35,142 nucleotides of DNA from positions 1-35,142 of the forward strand of contig CALCEL010000112.1 in NCBI GenBank assembly GCA_937900485.1, given 5' to 3'. The number at the start of each line of letters is the position of its first letter. Positions within the stretch are counted from its first letter, which is position 1. This DNA is from an uncultured Prevotellaceae bacterium (GTDB lineage Bacteria; Bacteroidota; Bacteroidia; Bacteroidales; Bacteroidaceae). Positions 14,329 to 22,312 of this stretch are shown here, one piece after another. A program made the position numbers and the translations under genes. A model generated the notes under the pieces. The model had not been told where the DNA came from and did no database searches. It saw only the letters and a program-made list of their open reading frames with translations.

Positions 14329-16692
14329 TTAGAATCTGAGTGTCACATTACCCATGACAGTGAAGCCAGCCACCGGCGCATAACCGATTTCATTGTAACG
14401 GTTGTCGATGGTATTTCCGTAGCTCTCACAGACAGCAGAGTATACCCATGCGTTAGCTGCGTAATGCTTGTCAAAGATATTGTTGAAGTTGACACCGACG
14501 ACAGCCTCCTTCACACCAATGAACTTACGGTCGCAGTTGAAGGTATACGACAGACGCGCGTCAGAAGCGGAGAAAGAAGGCAGAGAACGTGTCTTGTTCT
14601 CAGTGTTGTCCAGATACTGACGGCTGACGTAATTAGTGTGCCATACCATCTTGAATCCCTTGTAGTGGAAGTCAGCGAAGCCGTTGAGTATGGTGCTTGG
14701 TGAGAAGGCCAGAGTGGAGTTGTCATAGTGGACAGTCACCGGATTGCCTTCCCAGTTATCTACCACCTCGTCGAAGTCCTTAACCTTGTTCTTGCTGAGA
14801 GCCGCGTTGCCCTCCAAAGTGAGCCACTTACATACGTTCCATCCCGCGGTAATCTCCACACCAGCCCTGTAAGAATCCTTAATATTAGTTGTCAGAGCCT
14901 CACCGATGTCACTGACAGCTCCCGTCTGTACGAACTGATTGTCATACTTCATATAATAGAAGTTGGCGCCAGCGTACCAGCAACCTCCGTTATAGTTGTA
15001 ACCCAACTCGAAGTCGTTGAGCACCTCTGCCTTAGGAGCAGGGTAAGAGCCGTTGTCAGTAAAGTTGTTACGCTCAGGCTCGCGATGGCTTCTCGCATAT
15101 GAGAAGTAAGCGTTATGTCCATTGTCATGGAAGCTAACGCCAGCCTTAGGATTGAGGAAATGATACCTCTTGCTTATATCTAAAATTTGGTTAGTAAAGG
15201 TTCCGTCAGTGTTCTCGTAGAACTTGTCGTTGATACCGGTAGTGATGTAACCGACGTGTCTGTACTGGACGTCAGCGAACACATCCCAGTTGTCGCAAAG
15301 ATAATAAGTAGCCTTGGCGAACACGCTCTGGTCAGTCTTCATGGCGTCAGAGTCATAGTATTTGTAGTTGCCGTCGGCGAGCAATGCCTTTCTCAGCTCA
15401 GCGTTACCCACATATGTCACATATCCATAGTGGTTACACTCGAAGTTCTGCATTGACAATCCTCCGATGACGTCCCATTCGTTGTCTTTGTAGTTGACGT
15501 TCCACACCATGCCGTAAGTGTCCTGTGTCAGTCCTTTCTTACGCACGAAGTCAGTCTTCTTGAGTGAGCTACCGTCAGAGAGTGTGAAGACAGGCAGTCC
15601 GAAGTAACTGAGTTTCTTGCCACTCTTGAACTCACTATAATATCCGTGACCGTTGGTGTAACGCAGAGACGCCGTAGTGCTCCAGTGGTCATCAATCTGC
15701 CAAGCCATAGACAATATGTTATGGTTCTGCCAGAAGTTGTCCGTGGTCTTGCTCCACAAACTACCGTCGGCGAGCGTGTAACGCTGTGTCGTGTAGTTGC
15801 CATTGTCGTCTTGTCCGGAGAGTGACTCATAGAGAGAGTTGTATCGTCCGAGACCCTTGTCGTACATATCCCTGTATCCGAATATACCAGTGCTCACGCC
15901 ATAGTTGCCGTCGAGCAAGTCACCCGTGTCGACTCCGTTCCATGCCTGTCCGGTAGTCTCAAAGTTACCGATATTCTTGTATCGTACAGTGAAGTTACCC
16001 TTATCATTAATATATGTCAGCCCTCCGTAGTAGCTTCCAGAGCGTCCGTCTGTGCCATGTATGTAACCGTCGGTCTGTGTCTCATGATACGCTCCGTCGA
16101 CAATGAGATGGTCGAAGAGCAGTCCAGATGAGAATGAGCCGCCGACATTGAACGTGTTATATGAGCCGTATGAGCCTGTCACCTCGAGACTTGGCGAGAA
16201 AGACGCAGCCTTAGTGGTCAACGCCACTGTACCTCCGAAAGCGCCGTCACCATTGGTTGACGTACCCACTCCTCGCTGTATCTGCACGTTGCTGAGCAAA
16301 GAAGCGTAGCTGTTCATGTTAGCCCAGAAGACACTCTGGTCCTCAGGTGAGTTGAGAGACACACCATCGATAGTCACGTTGATACGTGAGTCAGCTGCTC
16401 CACGTATTCTAAGGAATGCGGTACCAGTGCCAAGACCATTCTCTCCCCATGCCAACACACCAGGTGTGCGGGCGAAGAGCAACGGCAGCTCCTGTCCTGT
16501 CTTAGAAAACTCGTCAAGTGATGTCTTATTGATTTCAGAAACGGCAAACGGAGCGTTCTTGTTTGCCTTAACTCCCATGACCACCACGTCATTGAGATGC
16601 TCCACCTTAGTAGTGTCCGGTTGTACGTTATTCTCAGCGCCACAACCAAGCGTGCCGAAGAAAGCGGCAGCCGCCAGACTCATTTTTACCAT
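14329..16692 (-). CDS. TonB-dependent receptor for thiamine or its precursors
   Basis: An outer-membrane receptor of 787 residues. It lacks the carboxypeptidase-like domain seen in the receptor at 4136; the plug begins near residue 30 (VEHLNDVVVMGVKANKN is a TonB-box-like and plug start). The plug continues through LRIRGAADSRINVTIDGVSL and GDGAFGGTVALTTK, and the barrel ends in VMGNVTLRF with terminal Phe. The signal peptide is short (MVKMSLAAAAFFGTLGCGA); an in-frame TAG nine bases to the left of the hexa-T run upstream rules out a longer start, leaving ATG at 16692 or 16683. The TPP riboswitch upstream and the pnuT and kinase genes downstream assign it to thiamine uptake. This operon type is known in Bacteroides. 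The substrate is inferred from context. Confidence 0.9.
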   Translation of the reverse strand: MVKMSLAAAAFFGTLGCGAENNVQPDTTKVEHLNDVVVMGVKANKNAPFAVSEINKTSLDEFSKTGQELPLLFARTPGVLAWGENGLGTGTAFLRIRGAADSRINVTIDGVSLNSPEDQSVFWANMNSYASLLSNVQIQRGVGTSTNGDGAFGGTVALTTKAASFSPSLEVTGSYGSYNTFNVGGSFSSGLLFDHLIVDGAYHETQTDGYIHGTDGRSGSYYGGLTYINDKGNFTVRYKNIGNFETTGQAWNGVDTGDLLDGNYGVSTGIFGYRDMYDKGLGRYNSLYESLSGQDDNGNYTTQRYTLADGSLWSKTTDNFWQNHNILSMAWQIDDHWSTTASLRYTNGHGYYSEFKSGKKLSYFGLPVFTLSDGSSLKKTDFVRKKGLTQDTYGMVWNVNYKDNEWDVIGGLSMQNFECNHYGYVTYVGNAELRKALLADGNYKYYDSDAMKTDQSVFAKATYYLCDNWDVFADVQYRHVGYITTGINDKFYENTDGTFTNQILDISKRYHFLNPKAGVSFHDNGHNAYFSYARSHREPERNNFTDNGSYPAPKAEVLNDFELGYNYNGGCWYAGANFYYMKYDNQFVQTGAVSDIGEALTTNIKDSYRAGVEITAGWNVCKWLTLEGNAALSKNKVKDFDEVVDNWEGNPVTVHYDNSTLAFSPSTILNGFADFHYKGFKMVWHTNYVSRQYLDNTENKTRSLPSFSASDARLSYTFNCDRKFIGVKEAVVGVNFNNIFDKHYAANAWVYSAVCESYGNTIDNRYNEIGYAPVAGFTVMGNVTLRF

Positions 16693-16746
16693 AAAAAACT
16701 TTAACTAAAGACTAATTAATACTATATAAAGAGGTGTCATCAATCG

Positions 16747-16822
16747 TCCCTACGGCAGCATTACCTGCATCAGGTTATACGGGTGTAATCTCAGCGATGG
16801 ACGGAATCCAAAGCACCCCTTT
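16747..16822 (-). promoter_or_regulatory. TPP riboswitch (THI element)
   Basis: On the minus strand the leader reads AGGGGTGC, then CTGAGA, then ACCC, then ACCTGATGCAGGTAATGC, and closes with GTAGGGA. These are the conserved blocks of the thiamine pyrophosphate aptamer in the right order and spacing: the P1 strands, the CUGAGA of the pyrimidine sensor, and the pyrophosphate helices. It ends 55 bases ahead of the receptor start. TPP binding is expected to shut off the operon, probably at translation initiation because I see no strong terminator hairpin between the aptamer and the gene. Confidence 0.95.
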
Positions 16823-16837
16823 AGTTAAATTCGGGCG

Positions 16838-16869
16838 CAAAGGTAAGCATTTTTCCTGACAGAAACACA
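16838..16869 (-). promoter_or_regulatory. Promoter of the thiamine operon
   Basis: TACCTTTG on the minus strand (16838-16845) is an exact -7 box, with TGTG (16866-16869), one mismatch from TTTG, 20 bases upstream. Transcription would begin near 16831, just before the TPP aptamer. Confidence 0.6.
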
Positions 16870-16929
16870 CCAGATGTAAGAATTTGTCATTTTTTCATCC
16901 ACACATAAATGAGAATATTAATAAAATCA

Positions 16930-16937
16930 TATCTTTG
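16930..16937 (+). promoter_or_regulatory. Promoter -7 box of the symporter gene
   Basis: TATCTTTG fits TAnnTTTG exactly. No good -33 box was found at the usual distance. Transcription starting near 16942 supports the ATG at 16984 as the start of the next gene, because the upstream in-frame ATG at 16909 would not be transcribed. Confidence 0.5.
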
Positions 16938-16983
16938 CGTCAAAAAAAATGTATGCTATAACGATAAACCATTCGAGATTGAT

Positions 16984-18354
16984 ATGTATATTATAAATGA
17001 GATTAACGAGATAATATGGCTTCTGGTGGTAGGTATGTTGGTACTCAGTGCCATATGGTACACCATACGTCTGAAATTCTTTCAGTTCCGCATGATACCT
17101 CAGATGCTGCGTGTGATGTTTCAAAAACCTAAGGACGGCAACATCGGCTCGTTTCAGGCCTTCGCCGTGGCTCTGAGCAGCCGCGTGGGCACAGGCAATC
17201 TGGCTGGTGTAGCGAGTGCCATCTTCGTGGGAGGCCCAGGCGCCGTGCTGTGGATGTGGCTGATGGCCCTGTTCGGTTCCGCCACGGCTTTCGTGGAGTC
17301 CACACTCGCCCAGCTCTACAAGCGCAAAGGCGAGGAGTCATACTACGGAGGACCGGCATACTATATGGAGTCAGGACTGGGAAAACGATGGATGGGCGTG
17401 ATTTTCGCCGTGCTCATCACACTGACGTTCGCGCTTGCCAACCAAGTGGTGCAGAGCACCACACTGTGCGACAGCGTGTCCAGCACGTTCACACTCAGCA
17501 AACCGATGGTTGGCGTGGCAATGACATTAGCCACATTCGTCATCATTTTCGGAGGCGTACGACGCATTTCACGCTTCGCTTCCATGGTGGTGCCGTTCAT
17601 GGCTGTGGGCTACATCCTGCTGGCTCTCTACATCGTAATCATGAACATCACAGACGTGCCTGACGTCGTGGGACTGATACTCGAGGATGCTCTCGGACTG
17701 AGACAGGTGGCCGGCGGAGGTGTCGGAGTTGCTGTCATGCAGGGCATAAGACGTGGTTTATTCAGCAATGAGGCCGGTGAGGGCAGCGCACCTAACGCGG
17801 CAGCAATAGCGGACACACCACATCCGGTCAACCAAGGCCTGCTGCAGGCTCTCGGTGTGTTTGTCGACACTCTCGTCATCTGCACTTGCACTGCATTCAT
17901 CATCATCATATCCGGCAAGTACGACTGCGGAAAGGACGGCATACTGCTCACGGCTGAAGCCTTAGAAACCGAGGTGGGCTCATTCGGACGTTACTTCATC
18001 ACAGCCACCATCTTCCTCTTCGCTTTCAGCACAATAATCGCCAATTATTTCTACGGCGAGACGAACATACGTTTCTTCACGAAGAAGAAATGGGTACTCT
18101 TCACACTGCGTCTGCTCACCGGTGTGGTCGTCATGACCGGCTCTCTAGTCGACCTACAGACAGCCTTCTCTCTCGTTGACATATGCATGGCGTTCATGAC
18201 CATCACTAACCTCATAGCCATCGGAGCACTCTTCCCGAAAGTCGTGGTCTTGCTGGAGAATTATAAGAGACAGCTCAGACAACACACGGCGCCAGAGTTC
18301 CACAAGAACGATATGGACGAGGACGACAGACAGAACATCGAGTGTTGGGACTGA
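16984..18354 (+). CDS. Alanine/glycine:cation symporter family protein (AGCS)
   Basis: An inner-membrane transporter of 456 residues that couples uptake of alanine or glycine to sodium or protons. Family marks are the block SSRVGTGNLAGVASAIFVGG (about 62-81), GGPAYYMESGLGKRW, and GIRRGLFSNEAGEGSAPNAA in the middle helix hairpin. About ten or eleven hydrophobic segments are visible. The open frame extends upstream to 16909, but those 25 codons cover the promoter box, so ATG 16984 is preferred. The gene stands alone, divergent from the thiamine operon. Its C-terminus is short, charged and cytoplasmic (ENYKRQL to CWD). Substrate choice within the family is not visible. Confidence 0.92.
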   Translation: MYIINEINEIIWLLVVGMLVLSAIWYTIRLKFFQFRMIPQMLRVMFQKPKDGNIGSFQAFAVALSSRVGTGNLAGVASAIFVGGPGAVLWMWLMALFGSATAFVESTLAQLYKRKGEESYYGGPAYYMESGLGKRWMGVIFAVLITLTFALANQVVQSTTLCDSVSSTFTLSKPMVGVAMTLATFVIIFGGVRRISRFASMVVPFMAVGYILLALYIVIMNITDVPDVVGLILEDALGLRQVAGGGVGVAVMQGIRRGLFSNEAGEGSAPNAAAIADTPHPVNQGLLQALGVFVDTLVICTCTAFIIIISGKYDCGKDGILLTAEALETEVGSFGRYFITATIFLFAFSTIIANYFYGETNIRFFTKKKWVLFTLRLLTGVVVMTGSLVDLQTAFSLVDICMAFMTITNLIAIGALFPKVVVLLENYKRQLRQHTAPEFHKNDMDEDDRQNIECWD

Positions 18355-18593
18355 AAATGATGAGCAGCGAACGAGCAGCTCTCACTTTCATCATCCTTCA
18401 TTTGATTTTATCATATCATTAAATTCGCGACTCAAAGCACGTGAGTGCGGGTCATGTCATCTTAATTACCGTTTCACTTCGCCGACTCAAGACACGGGTC
18501 GGCATTGTGGGTTTACAGTACTGACGACACGGGAGCATATCGTCCCACCAGTGCTTCAGGTCATGTAAACACCACAGAAGACCGTCATCATAA
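18355..18593. other. Noncoding stretch after the symporter gene
   Basis: No gene is recognised. ATGATGA soon after the stop codon is matched by TCATCAT with a long loop, a weak candidate 3' structure. A 6-bp stem (18481-18486 with 18498-18503) encloses 11 bases. Two stretches that begin CGACTCAA, near 18428 and 18483, look like imperfect direct repeats. None has a clear T-tract. Confidence 0.35.
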
Positions 18594-18761
18594 TATTTCT
18601 CACTAAAGGTAATTAAGAGTATCAATTCAAACGTTTATATATCAAATCGCAAGGTGCGTTTCCTGTTCACCGTACCTAAGGGCGCCACTGCCACCTTCGT
18701 GCTGCCGGACGGAACGACTAAGAATGTCGGCGCAGGCAGACACAAGATGCAAATGAGATGA
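18594..18761 (+). pseudogene. C-terminal remnant of a glycoside hydrolase (GH78-like)
   Basis: An open frame without a start codon runs from a TAA at 18591 to TGA at 18759-18761. The last third reads TVPKGATATFVLPDGT, then N-V-G-A-G-R-H. This is the pattern of the closing beta-sandwich of alpha-L-rhamnosidase-type hydrolases (VxIPxNTTATVYLP...VGSG). The rest of the gene is missing, so it is a decayed end of a gene of perhaps 2-3 kb. A different carbohydrate-active family with the same terminal domain is possible. Confidence 0.5.
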
Positions 18762-18781
18762 CGCAAGAATGAGAACATCCA

Positions 18782-18847
18782 AATAACCTTTATCTTATTG
18801 TTGATTCCTTCCAGCATTGCGTTTGTTACAGGGGCATCATACCCTCT
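18782..18847 (-). pseudogene. Transposase fragment, ISL3-like
   Basis: On the minus strand a 22-codon stretch reads R-G-Y-D-A-P-V followed by TNAMLEGINNKIKVI. It is closed upstream by TAA (18848-18850). The block (S/T)NA-x-x-EG-x-N-x-KIK-x-(I/L) is the conserved C-terminal DDE-domain segment, ending in the catalytic Glu, of ISL3-type and related transposases. In an intact protein it would continue with a KR-rich segment, but here the sequence switches into the antisense of the hydrolase remnant. Family assignment rests on this one block. Confidence 0.5.
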
Positions 18848-18905
18848 TTACTGACTATGTGTCTTAAGGTCACTTGAATATCTTAAATACTTGGTGGAAT
18901 AACGG

Positions 18906-19213
18906 ACAATTTGTCACGTGACGAAATTTCCGACGCCTATTTTTAGTTAAAACCAGGTTAACTTATTGATAGTCACAATACAAGACTTTCAAAAAGCATA
19001 GGTCTCTTTTTTGAAATTCTCAGGTTAGGTTGTAGTCTATACGCAGGTCTGAGAATAAAAAAATCCTAACCTGAACTTTTCAACGTCCTAACCTAAGATT
19101 TCCAGACGCTGAATAAGACACGGAAAAATTCCGGAATTCATTTTTTCGCTGTCGTGTATCAACGGAAAAAGAGGAGTTTCGGACAGGAAAAATTAGGGGT
19201 GCGGATAGGAAAT
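18906..19213 (+). repeat. Structured intergenic repeat, copy 2
   Basis: The same element as at 3598-3900, in the same orientation. The box layout is kept exactly: AGGTTAGG at 19022-19029, CCTAACCT at 19065-19072 and 19087-19094. The long inverted repeat is weaker here (19012-19029 with 19087-19104, 15 of 18 match). The small hairpin is kept (19121-19125 with 19129-19133, loop AAA), with a G-C pair of copy 1 replaced by A-T. CATTTTTTCGCT after the hairpin is also conserved. The repeat ends 15 bp before the terminator of the next minus-strand gene. Confidence 0.8.
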
Positions 19214-19227
19214 TCTGTCAAGTAAAA

Positions 19228-19261
19228 AATTCGCAATGCGGACCTGTCCACATTGCGAATT
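19228..19261 (-). terminator. Intrinsic terminator of the YihY-like gene
   Basis: An 11-bp perfect stem (19228-19238 with 19251-19261), with two more G-C pairs inside after one mismatch, is followed on the minus strand by a run of six T (19224-19229, partly in the stem). It sits 36 bp past the stop codon of the minus-strand gene at 19297. Confidence 0.88.
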
Positions 19262-19296
19262 GTGTCATATCGACTTCTTATGTTATCACACAACTC

Positions 19297-20628
19297 TCAT
19301 CGTCCACCCATGTCGGCAAGCAACATGTCTGCCCTGCCCTCCACGAGGCTGAGCAGCTCGTCCATATAGGCTCCCGCCGCATTGAATGATGTGAGCGCCT
19401 CAGAGGCTCCGGAGGTGTAGAGTCGTTTGACTAGCTGTCCCACGGTCATCCTCTCGACAGGCAGCGACGGGTAGTAGACGTCAGCGCCGGACTGGCCGCG
19501 GCTGGAGTGCAGCAGTCCCGAGCGCGTCAGCTCACCGATGGCGTAGCTGACGTACATATCCGACAGGTGACTCTCAGCCACCAGCATAGGCAGCGTGACG
19601 TTACGTCCGGATATGAAGGCGGAGACGGCGGATGACGCCACGGTAACGATAACCGTGAGCTTGTCACGTTGGCTCATGCTCTGCATCTTCTCCTGGTCAT
19701 ACATCGTCCACCCCTTGCTAATGACACTCATCTGCAGTATCATGTTGAGTTTGGCTCCGATGAGACAGATAATCCATGAGATGAGTGTCCAGATGAGGAA
19801 GAACGGTATGGCGGCGAAGCTACCGTACACCTTGTTATAGTTGAAGAGCGTGTTCTGGAACTCGAGGTAGATGAAATGCCACACGGTGAGCGACACGCCG
19901 GCTATCACGCCGGAGATGACGGCTCCCTGCCACTTGACCTCCGTGTCGGGCAGCACCTTATACACTAATATGAAGACGATACAGACGACGACACAACGTA
20001 ACATCCAGTCGGCGAAGCCCACGTAGGCGCTCATAACTGTCTCAAGCTGTCCTGTCACGGCTCCCACCATGAGGATTGCTACGGGCAGTATGAGCAGGAA
20101 GAACATATTGGCTGGCAGGCGTTCGAACCATCCCTTACCGTCCTCCACATCCCATATCTCATTGAAAATCTCCTCCAGCTTACACATGGCGTTGTTGGCG
20201 GTGTAGAGCAGTGTGAGCAATGCCACGCCGAAGATCCATCCGGAGCTGGCCTTTGCCATCTCCACACTACGGCTGACGGACATGAGCACCTTGTCGAGTA
20301 TCTCTCCCGCGCCCATGAGACGTTCTATCTGCTCCCACATCAGGCTCTCCATGCCGAAGCCCTTGGCGACGGCGAAGATGATGGCGAGGATGGGCACTAT
20401 AGACATGATGGTGCTGTAGGTCAGGTCAGCAGCCTTACGTGTCATCTTCTCCTTGATGACAAGCTCCACGAGAGGAGTGAGCGTGAGCAGTCCCTTGGCC
20501 TCCCACGACTTGCGCAGGCTCGCCCCGGATATCACCCACAGCTCTTTGGTCCAGAACCCCAGTTTGTCATCACTGTTCCAGAATGCCTTGAAGATGTTAT
20601 TGGCGGTTAGTCTTTCTTTATTTCCCAT
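19297..20628 (-). CDS. YihY/BrkB family inner-membrane protein
   Basis: A membrane protein of 443 residues from the chosen ATG at 20628 (MGNKERLT). The frame stays open to a GTG at 20721, but the extra 31 residues are polar and unlike the family. Family marks are RKAADLTYSTIMSIVPILA after an amphipathic start, and about six hydrophobic helices up to LISWIICLIGAKLN. The family was once called ribonuclease BN by mistake; its role is still unclear, with transport or envelope functions proposed. A soluble C-terminal part of about 130 residues looks like a winged-helix domain (LPMLVAESHLSDMYVSYAIGELTRSG region), an extension common in Bacteroidetes members. It lies 170 bp downstream of the M48 gene and has its own terminator. 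Confidence 0.85.
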   Translation of the reverse strand: MGNKERLTANNIFKAFWNSDDKLGFWTKELWVISGASLRKSWEAKGLLTLTPLVELVIKEKMTRKAADLTYSTIMSIVPILAIIFAVAKGFGMESLMWEQIERLMGAGEILDKVLMSVSRSVEMAKASSGWIFGVALLTLLYTANNAMCKLEEIFNEIWDVEDGKGWFERLPANMFFLLILPVAILMVGAVTGQLETVMSAYVGFADWMLRCVVVCIVFILVYKVLPDTEVKWQGAVISGVIAGVSLTVWHFIYLEFQNTLFNYNKVYGSFAAIPFFLIWTLISWIICLIGAKLNMILQMSVISKGWTMYDQEKMQSMSQRDKLTVIVTVASSAVSAFISGRNVTLPMLVAESHLSDMYVSYAIGELTRSGLLHSSRGQSGADVYYPSLPVERMTVGQLVKRLYTSGASEALTSFNAAGAYMDELLSLVEGRADMLLADMGGR

Positions 20629-20798
20629 AGTATGTATGTTGGCTCGGTGACGTGAGATGTCACCATGATAAAAAATGTCATGTGTCATGTCTCTGCTAGT
20701 CCTCAGACACGTGAGGCTCACGTGGTGTCATGCTTGCCGCTGTGTCAGGTGAAGTGACGTCTCGACACGTCGCATCCTTCCCTGTCGGCTATGTACTA

Positions 20799-22031
20799 TC
20801 ACTCGAGATGGCGCACACGCTGCAGGAGTGTAGGATGTGAGTACTCCATGAACACCACCACCGGATGCGGCGTAAGGTTGGACAGACTGTTGGCGGACAT
20901 CTTCCTGAGTCCGGAAGCGACCTGCACTCCCTTGCCGTGGACCTTGGCGTACTCGTCGGCCTGCCACTCGTGACGTCGTGAGTTGATGTTGGCGAACATC
21001 GACAGAACGATGTCTATCGGTGAGTAAAGCATAGAGAATACGATGAGATTGATGTGGAACGACGGCTGGTCGCATCCCGCCGCGGCTGCGATCTCAGGGC
21101 TGTCGATGACCAGATTGAAGAGGAAGAACATCATGAGAGAGGTGACGGCGTAGGAGCATATTCCTTTAATCTGATGACGATGCTTATAATGACCTATCTC
21201 ATGAGCCAGCACGCCGACAATCTCATCCGTGGTCAGTTGTTCTATCAACGTGTCATAGAGCACGATACGCTTGCGGGGGCCGAAGCCGGTGAAGTAGGCG
21301 TTGGCGTGGGTGGAGCGCTTGGAGCTGTCCATGACGTATATGTCCTTGATGGCGAATTCCACCTGACCGGCGAATGTCTCGATGGCGTTACGCAGCTCAC
21401 CTTGCTGCAGTGGCGTCTGCTTATTGAACAGAGGAACGATGAGGTCGGAGTAGAAGAGCTGAATGAAGAGTGTGAAGAGCATCACCGCGCCCCATGCCGC
21501 TATCCAATAATAACGTGGCATGAGCTCATAGAGAACAACCACCATGGACAATATCAAGGCGGTGAGAATCATGCTCACCACTGTCGACTTGAGCAGGTCA
21601 AGGAAGAAGGTGCGGTGAGTGGTCTTGTTGAATCCGAAACGCTCCTCAATGACGAAGGTGGAGTAATAACTGAACGGAATGTCTATCACCAACGTGATGA
21701 GGTATATCACACCCATAAACAACAGAGTGAGCAGCACGGGACTGTCGGTCACCTCACGCACCACGGAGTCAATGAGCGAGTAACCGCCAGTGGCGAAAAT
21801 CAGCAGCGAGACGATGGTGTTGACCACATTGGTGATCACCGACATACGACGGTTGACGCTGGAGTACAGCTGCTGACGCTTGTACGCGCTGCTGTCGTAT
21901 ATGCCCGACAACTCCTCGGGAATGGGACGACGCGACGCTTTATGGTTGAGGTACATCATGAATATACTATAGCAGAACTCTGCCATGACGATGGCGATAA
22001 TAACGTAATACAACATAATCTTACTGTTCAT
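20799..22031 (-). CDS. M48 family metallopeptidase, Ste24/CAAX-protease-like
   Basis: An integral membrane zinc protease of 410 residues from ATG 22031. It has several N-terminal hydrophobic helices, then the zinc motif HEIGH (277-281) within VGVLAHEIGHYKHRH, then two more helices, and EWQADEYA, which supplies the third zinc ligand Glu. The segment STHANAYFTGFGPRKRIVLYDTL before the zinc site is typical of Ste24 homologues. In bacteria these enzymes are thought to help quality control of membrane proteins, since no prenylated substrates are known. An upstream in-frame ATG at 22067 would add 12 residues; both starts lie downstream of the -7 box at 22094, and the family alignment favours the shorter form. 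Confidence 0.9.
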   Translation of the reverse strand: MNSKIMLYYVIIAIVMAEFCYSIFMMYLNHKASRRPIPEELSGIYDSSAYKRQQLYSSVNRRMSVITNVVNTIVSLLIFATGGYSLIDSVVREVTDSPVLLTLLFMGVIYLITLVIDIPFSYYSTFVIEERFGFNKTTHRTFFLDLLKSTVVSMILTALILSMVVVLYELMPRYYWIAAWGAVMLFTLFIQLFYSDLIVPLFNKQTPLQQGELRNAIETFAGQVEFAIKDIYVMDSSKRSTHANAYFTGFGPRKRIVLYDTLIEQLTTDEIVGVLAHEIGHYKHRHQIKGICSYAVTSLMMFFLFNLVIDSPEIAAAAGCDQPSFHINLIVFSMLYSPIDIVLSMFANINSRRHEWQADEYAKVHGKGVQVASGLRKMSANSLSNLTPHPVVVFMEYSHPTLLQRVRHLE

Positions 22032-22093
22032 CTTTACAAAAAAAATCTGAGCAACAACATTAGCCACCCAGAATACTTCCTTTTCTCACGACG

Positions 22094-22101
22094 CAAAGGT
22101 A
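22094..22101 (-). promoter_or_regulatory. Promoter -7 box of the M48 peptidase gene
   Basis: TACCTTTG on the minus strand matches TAnnTTTG. No clear TTTG is seen 19-21 bases upstream. Transcription would start near 22087, 20 bases ahead of the longer start and 56 ahead of the preferred start. Confidence 0.5.
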
Positions 22102-22255
22102 ATAATAAAATCACATTTTATCTCACCATTCATCATTTATTTTCTTTTATCCGCGGACAGCGCTCTACTCTGCATCACACGAGTATGACATTATTCTGAC
22201 TCTCCGGCTCTGACATCTAATCCTGTCCGTCAAGGACGACCCGTCCGAAAACAAC

Positions 22256-22289
22256 AGTCCCCGGACATCATGACCGACGTCCGGGGACT
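22256..22289 (-). terminator. Intrinsic terminator after rpoC
   Basis: An 11-bp perfect GC-rich stem (22256-22266 with 22279-22289) encloses 12 bases, followed on the minus strand by GTTGTTTT. It lies 23 bp past the rpoC stop codon and ends the rpoBC transcription unit. Confidence 0.85.
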
Positions 22290-22312
22290 TATATATTTAT
22301 CAACTCTTACGC

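Noticed and set aside
14053..14703. Plus-strand open frame of 216 codons
   Set aside because: Antisense to pnuT and the thiamine receptor; no start signal or motif.
20704..20729. CACGTGA/TCACGTG hairpin between the M48 and YihY-like genes as a terminator
   Set aside because: The stem has 7 bp and a 3-base loop but no T-tract on either side; it may be chance or a binding palindrome.
21054..22199. Plus-strand open frame of 381 codons
   Set aside because: Antisense to the M48 peptidase, which has complete family motifs. The His- and Glu-rich translation is typical of a shadow frame.
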